Positions 61,217-64,000 of a stretch of 64,000 bases of DNA are shown here, piece after piece (positions within the stretch are counted from its first letter, which is position 1; each line of letters begins with the position of its first letter). The notes under the pieces are model-generated. The model was not told where the DNA came from, did not search any database, and was given only the letters and a program-made list of their open reading frames with translations. The DNA is taken from assembly GCF_036867135.1 (NCBI RefSeq), contig NZ_JBAJIJ010000001.1, positions 2,542,001 to 2,606,000 on the forward strand, written 5' to 3'. The stretch comes from Aeromicrobium sp. Sec7.5. Its GTDB lineage: Bacteria > Actinomycetota > Actinomycetes > Propionibacteriales > Nocardioidaceae. Made by a program: the position numbers and the translations under genes.

Positions 61217-61513
61217 TCAGACGGTGACGGCGACGTCCGCGACGCTGCCGAGGGCCGCGACGACCGGGCGATCGACCGAGGCCGACCGAGGCGCGAGGGT
61301 GCGCAGGGTCCACTCGCCCGGCGCCGCGAAGAAGCGGAACTGGCCGGTCGCCGACGTGGGCACCTCGGCGGTGAACTCGCCCGTGCGGTCGAGCAGACGC
61401 ACGTAGGCGTTGCCGACCGGCTCGCCGTCACGCGTGACGATGCCCTGGATCACGGCCTGGTTGGCGACGTCGACCCCGTCGAGGCTGGGGCCGCCCTGGA
61501 TCGCTCCGCACAT
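61217..61513 (-). CDS. DUF1416 protein
   Basis: 98 residues starting MCGAIQGGPSLDGVDVANQAVIQGIVTRDG, one nt after the sulfurtransferase stop. A beta-sandwich-like small protein with a carboxypeptidase-regulatory-like pattern (GIVTRDGEPVGNAYVRLLDRTGEFTAEVPTSATGQFRFFAAPGEWTLR). DUF1416 genes nearly always follow a thiosulfate sulfurtransferase in Actinobacteria, so a role in the same sulfur pathway is likely. The N-terminal Cys after Met may matter. Confidence 0.9.
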   Translation of the reverse strand: MCGAIQGGPSLDGVDVANQAVIQGIVTRDGEPVGNAYVRLLDRTGEFTAEVPTSATGQFRFFAAPGEWTLRTLAPRSASVDRPVVAALGSVADVAVTV

Positions 61514-61514
61514 G

Positions 61515-62363
61515 TCAGGCCTCCCCGCGCTCGTCGCCGAGGGCGACCGGGACGCCGCGCAGCGAGCCGTACTCGCTCCACGAGCCGTCGTAGTTCTTGA
61601 CGTTCGGGTAACCGAGGATCTCGCTGAGCACGAACCAGGTGTGCGAGCTGCGCTCGCCGATGCGGCAGTAGGCGATCGTGTCCTTGCCCTCGTCGAGGCC
61701 GGCGTCGGCGTAGAGCGCCTTGAGCTCGTCGTCGCTGCGGAAGGTGCCGTCGTCGTTGGCGGCCTTGCTCCACGGCACGTTGCCGGCGGTGGGGATGTGA
61801 CCACCGATCTGGGCGGCCTCCTGCGGCAGGTGCGCGGGCGCCAGCAGGCGACCCGCGTACTCGTCGGGGCTGCGGACGTCGATCAGGTTCTTCGTGCCGA
61901 TCGCGCCGATGACCTCGTCGCGGTACGCGCGGATGTCGTCGTCGGCGCCAGCGGCCTGGTAGGTCGTCGCCGGGCGGTCGACCGTGTCGGTCGTGAGCTC
62001 ACGGCTGTCGAGCTCCCACTTCTTGCGGCCGCCGTCGAGGAGGCGGACGTCGGTGTGGCCGTAGTACTTGAGGTACCAGAGCGCGTAGGCGGCGAACCAG
62101 TTGTTGTTGCCGCCGTAGAAGACGAGGGTGTCGTCGTTCGAGATGCCCTTCTCGGACAGCAGCTTCTCGAGACGCTCCTGGTCGATGAAGTCGTGACGGA
62201 CGCCGTCCTGGAGGTCCTTCTTCCAGTCGAGCTTCACGGCGCCACGGATGTGGCCCTTGTCGTAGGCCGAGGCGTCCTCGTCGACCTCGATGAGGACGAC
62301 GTTGTCGCTGTCGAGGTTCTGCTCGACCCAGTCAGCGGTGACCAGCGCGGTCTCGCGGCTCAT
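61515..62363 (-). CDS. thiosulfate/3-mercaptopyruvate sulfurtransferase
   Basis: 282 residues, two rhodanese domains. The active-site loop C-R-I-G-E-R is near residue 234 (YCRIGERSSHTWF). The N-terminal domain lacks a catalytic Cys, as is normal. Conserved NNWFAAYALWYLKYYGH and the actinobacterial GGHIPTAGNVPW segment. Similar to CysA2/SseA of M. tuberculosis. Part of the DUF4395-sulfurtransferase-DUF1416 operon behind a Cys leader peptide. Confidence 0.93.
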   Translation of the reverse strand: MSRETALVTADWVEQNLDSDNVVLIEVDEDASAYDKGHIRGAVKLDWKKDLQDGVRHDFIDQERLEKLLSEKGISNDDTLVFYGGNNNWFAAYALWYLKYYGHTDVRLLDGGRKKWELDSRELTTDTVDRPATTYQAAGADDDIRAYRDEVIGAIGTKNLIDVRSPDEYAGRLLAPAHLPQEAAQIGGHIPTAGNVPWSKAANDDGTFRSDDELKALYADAGLDEGKDTIAYCRIGERSSHTWFVLSEILGYPNVKNYDGSWSEYGSLRGVPVALGDERGEA

Positions 62364-62411
62364 GTGTATCTCCTTGTGTGGGCGTACGTGGGTGGTGATG
62401 GACGGGGGGGG

Positions 62412-62891
62412 TCAGGCTGCCGGTGCCGTGGCGCGGCGGACCAGCAGGTACATCTCGCAGCCGAGGCACAGGCCCACGACGGCGTTGAGCAGGGCGGCCA
62501 CGAGCGCAAAGGCCAGGGCGACCAGGGCGAGGACCTGGAGGTCGAGCGCCAGGGCCGCGAGCGCGACCACCGCGAAGACCAGGCCGACGGCCTGGGCGAA
62601 GCGCGGGGGCCGGGCGTCCTCGAGCTCGGCCGGCGGCCCGATCCGCGGGCGGACGACCCGACCGAAGATCCGGCCGTACGGCGAGTGCCGCACGCCGAGG
62701 AACGCGCCGATCGCGAACACGACCGTCTGCGCGGCGGTCAGGACGATCGCGACCTCGCGGGCCGGCGACACGGTCAGGAGCGCTGCGGCGACCACGAGGC
62801 TGGTGAGCGCCGCGCCGAACCGCAGACCGCGCGGGTCGACCTGCGTCGGGGCACCGACGGGCGTGCTCGTGGCAATGGAGGACGTGGACAT
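62412..62891 (-). CDS. DUF4395 membrane protein
   Basis: 159 residues from an ATG preceded by GAGGAG (nine-nt gap); an ATG 30 nt upstream is an alternative. The family start VDPRGLRFGAALTSLVVAAALLT, the loop VRPRIGPPAELEDARPPRFAQAVGLVFA and two to four membrane helices match DUF4395. CLGC near the C-terminus is conserved. DUF4395 genes accompany sulfurtransferase and thioredoxin-like genes. Function unknown, sulfur transfer suspected. Confidence 0.85.
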   Translation of the reverse strand: MSTSSIATSTPVGAPTQVDPRGLRFGAALTSLVVAAALLTVSPAREVAIVLTAAQTVVFAIGAFLGVRHSPYGRIFGRVVRPRIGPPAELEDARPPRFAQAVGLVFAVVALAALALDLQVLALVALAFALVAALLNAVVGLCLGCEMYLLVRRATAPAA

Positions 62892-62921
62892 GGGAAACAT
62901 CTCCTCGCGTCGTGGACGCAT

Positions 62922-62954
62922 GACGAAGAAAGGCTCGCCGCGGAGGCTGCGGCG
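62922..62954 (-). terminator. attenuator-like hairpin in the sulfur-operon leader
   Basis: CGCCGC (62936-62941) and GCGGCG (62949-62954) form a 6-bp GC stem, followed on the minus strand by CCTTTCTTC. It stands between the leader-peptide stop and the DUF4395 start, where an attenuator would be expected. Confidence 0.5.
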
Positions 62955-62988
62955 AACGCGGAATCGGCGACCCGTCGGGGTCAGCCGG

Positions 62989-63066
62989 TCAGGACCGACA
63001 CAGCGAGGAGCGCGTTCGGCAGTGGTCGACTGCCCGGCGACGCGTCAGGTGCGTGTGTCCGATCAT
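62989..63066 (-). CDS. putative cysteine-responsive leader peptide
   Basis: 25 residues, MIGHTHLTRRRAVDHCRTRSSLCRS. It matches short actinobacterial leader peptides of the form ...HLTRRRAVDLCR.. found upstream of sulfur-assimilation and sulfurtransferase genes, with Cys codons near the end. A TACATT -10 (63073-63078) lies seven nt before the ATG, so it is probably leaderless. Ribosome stalling at the Cys codons would control the hairpin at 62922-62954 when cysteinyl-tRNA is scarce. Both Cys codons (TGC, TGT) are in the second half. Confidence 0.75.
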   Translation of the reverse strand: MIGHTHLTRRRAVDHCRTRSSLCRS

Positions 63067-63106
63067 GCGACCAATGTAGGCCGACGGCGCGACCACGTCG
63101 CATCCG

Positions 63107-63124
63107 TGTCCCATATTATGGACA
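63107..63124. promoter_or_regulatory. candidate operator of the sulfur operon
   Basis: TGTCCCATATTATGGACA is an 18-nt imperfect palindrome about 40-58 nt upstream of the predicted leader-peptide transcript start. It could bind a dimeric regulator. The remaining gap to the sugar-isomerase gene (63125-63162) shows nothing else. Confidence 0.45.
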
Positions 63125-63162
63125 AGCAGTCCACATGTCGAGATGAATCGTCGAACCGACCC

Positions 63163-64000
63163 TCAAACCTCCGACTGCTTGCTGAAAGCGGCGTCGAACG
63201 CCACCGCCGGCGGGGCGAAGTCGAGCGGGCGGAGGCGGGCCAGAGCCTCGGGTGCGCCCACGAGCCGGTCCATGCCGGCGTCCTCCCACTCGATCGAGAT
63301 CGGGCCGGCGTAACCGATGCGGTGCAGCGTACGGAAGCAGTCCTCCCACGGCACGTCGCCATGGCCCGCGGACACGAAGTCCCAGCCGCGCCGCGGATCG
63401 CCCCACGGCAGGTGGGAGGACAGGATGCCGTTGCGGCCACCGCCCATGCGCATCCGCGTGTCCTTGCAGTCGACGTGGTAGATCCGGTCGGCGAAGTCGG
63501 AGATGAACGCCACCGGGTCGATGCCCTGCCACACCATGTGGCTCGGGTCCCAGTTGAGCCCGAACGCCTCCCGGTGGCCGATCGCCTCGAGCGTCCGCAC
63601 GGTCGACCAGTGGTCGTAGGCCATCTCGGACGGATGCACCTCGAGCGCGAACCGGACCCCGCACTCGTCGAAGACGTCCATGATCGGGTTCCAGCGTTCG
63701 GCGAAATCGATGAATCCTGCCTCGATGCGCTCGGCCGAGACCGGCGGGAACATCGCGATGTAGGGCCAGATCGACGACCCGGTGAATCCGACGACGGTCG
63801 CGACCCCCAGACGCTGGGCGAGACGAGCCGTGTTCATGAGCTCCTCGGCCGCGCGCTGACGCACGCCCTCGGGGTCGCCGTCGCCCCAGACGCGGTCGCG
63901 CACGATCGCCCGGTGCCGCTCGTCGATGGGGTCGTCGCACACGGCCTGCCCCGTGAGGTGGTTCGAGATCGCCCAGACCCCGAGTCCGTGCCGCTCCAGG
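63163..64000 (-). CDS. sugar phosphate isomerase/epimerase (TIM barrel), 5' end outside window
   Basis: The frame stays open to the window end, so the N-terminus is missing. About 279 residues of a xylose-isomerase-like (AP endonuclease 2) TIM barrel are seen: [11 protein letters not shown], the metal-site residues in [39 protein letters not shown], and the final [13 protein letters not shown]. The Glu, Asp, His and Glu metal ligands seem complete. Members isomerise or epimerise sugars, inositols or related hydroxy acids; the substrate is unknown. An internal GTG at 63942 is not the true start. Confidence 0.85.
   Translation of the reverse strand, partial: LERHGLGVWAISNHLTGQAVCDDPIDERHRAIVRDRVWGDGDPEGVRQRAAEELMNTARLAQRLGVATVVGFTGSSIWPYIAMFPPVSAERIEAGFIDFAERWNPIMDVFDECGVRFALEVHPSEMAYDHWSTVRTLEAIGHREAFGLNWDPSHMVWQGIDPVAFISDFADRIYHVDCKDTRMRMGGGRNGILSSHLPWGDPRRGWDFVSAGHGDVPWEDCFRTLHRIGYAGPISIEWEDAGMDRLVGAPEALARLRPLDFAPPAVAFDAAFSKQSEV

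Overview
The window reads as one contiguous stretch of a high-GC actinobacterial chromosome. The RpoB and RpoC sequences (including the actinobacterial helical insert in RpoC), the Mce lipid-import operon, a YajQ-family gene, a LexA box of the TCGAAC-N4-GTTC type and a Met/Thr/Trp/Tyr tRNA neighbourhood with rpmG, secE and nusG all fit a member of the Propionibacteriales, most likely Nocardioidaceae (Aeromicrobium-like). The family assignment is inference from remembered protein sequences. No prophage, integron, plasmid or CRISPR locus is visible.

Layout. 0-3.2 kb: a partial gene, a Nudix hydrolase, an acyltransferase and a DUF559-type nuclease-fold gene enclosed by palindromic inverted repeats. 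3.2-10.8 kb: rpoC and rpoB on the minus strand. 10.9-22.1 kb: an eleven-gene mce operon (mceG, two YrbE permeases, MceA-F, two Mce-associated proteins) in which every gene junction is a 4-nt ATGA or GTGA overlap. 22.4-26.6 kb: rplL, rplJ (with an L10-type leader and attenuator), rplA, rplK, nusG, secE and tRNA-Trp. So a complete lipid importer sits between rplJL and rpoBC. 26.7-36.4 kb: housekeeping genes (adenosine deaminase, murB, rpmG, tRNA-Met, tRNA-Thr, pyrD, gdhA, an NADP-binding oxidoreductase, tRNA-Tyr). 36.4-43.1 kb: yajQ, a large LPXTG-like surface protein, a marR-MFS efflux pair with a clear operator, and typA. 43.1-43.9 kb: a second DUF559-type gene inside perfect 22-bp terminal inverted repeats. 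43.9-48.2 kb: DUF2071, alkB with a LexA box, and an hbhA-like locus syntenic with Mycobacterium Rv0474-Rv0476, then an asparaginase. 48.2-61.0 kb: a cell-surface and polysaccharide region (mannose-1-phosphate guanylyltransferase, manA, a Wzz/BY-kinase fusion, a low-molecular-weight tyrosine phosphatase, an LCP transferase, DUF4012, two small LPXTG proteins) interspersed with a DEAD-box helicase, YgfZ, nitrobindin and dtd. 61.2-63.1 kb: a sulfur operon (DUF4395, sulfurtransferase, DUF1416) behind a short cysteine-containing leader peptide and an attenuator-like hairpin. The window ends inside a sugar isomerase/epimerase-type TIM-barrel gene.

The most unusual signal is a set of short inverted-repeat elements. 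Two DUF559-type genes each lie wholly between family-specific inverted repeats, with the stop codon inside the left repeat and the furthest possible start codon inside the right one. Two further intergenic arrays (23.8 kb and 31.1 kb) carry the same mirrored + + - - arrangement with no gene, and a third kind of repeat occurs at 36.0-36.2 kb. I interpret these as full, truncated and gene-less versions of a repeat-nuclease element, by analogy with REP/RAYT systems. That interpretation is inference; the repeats and their positions are read directly from the sequence.
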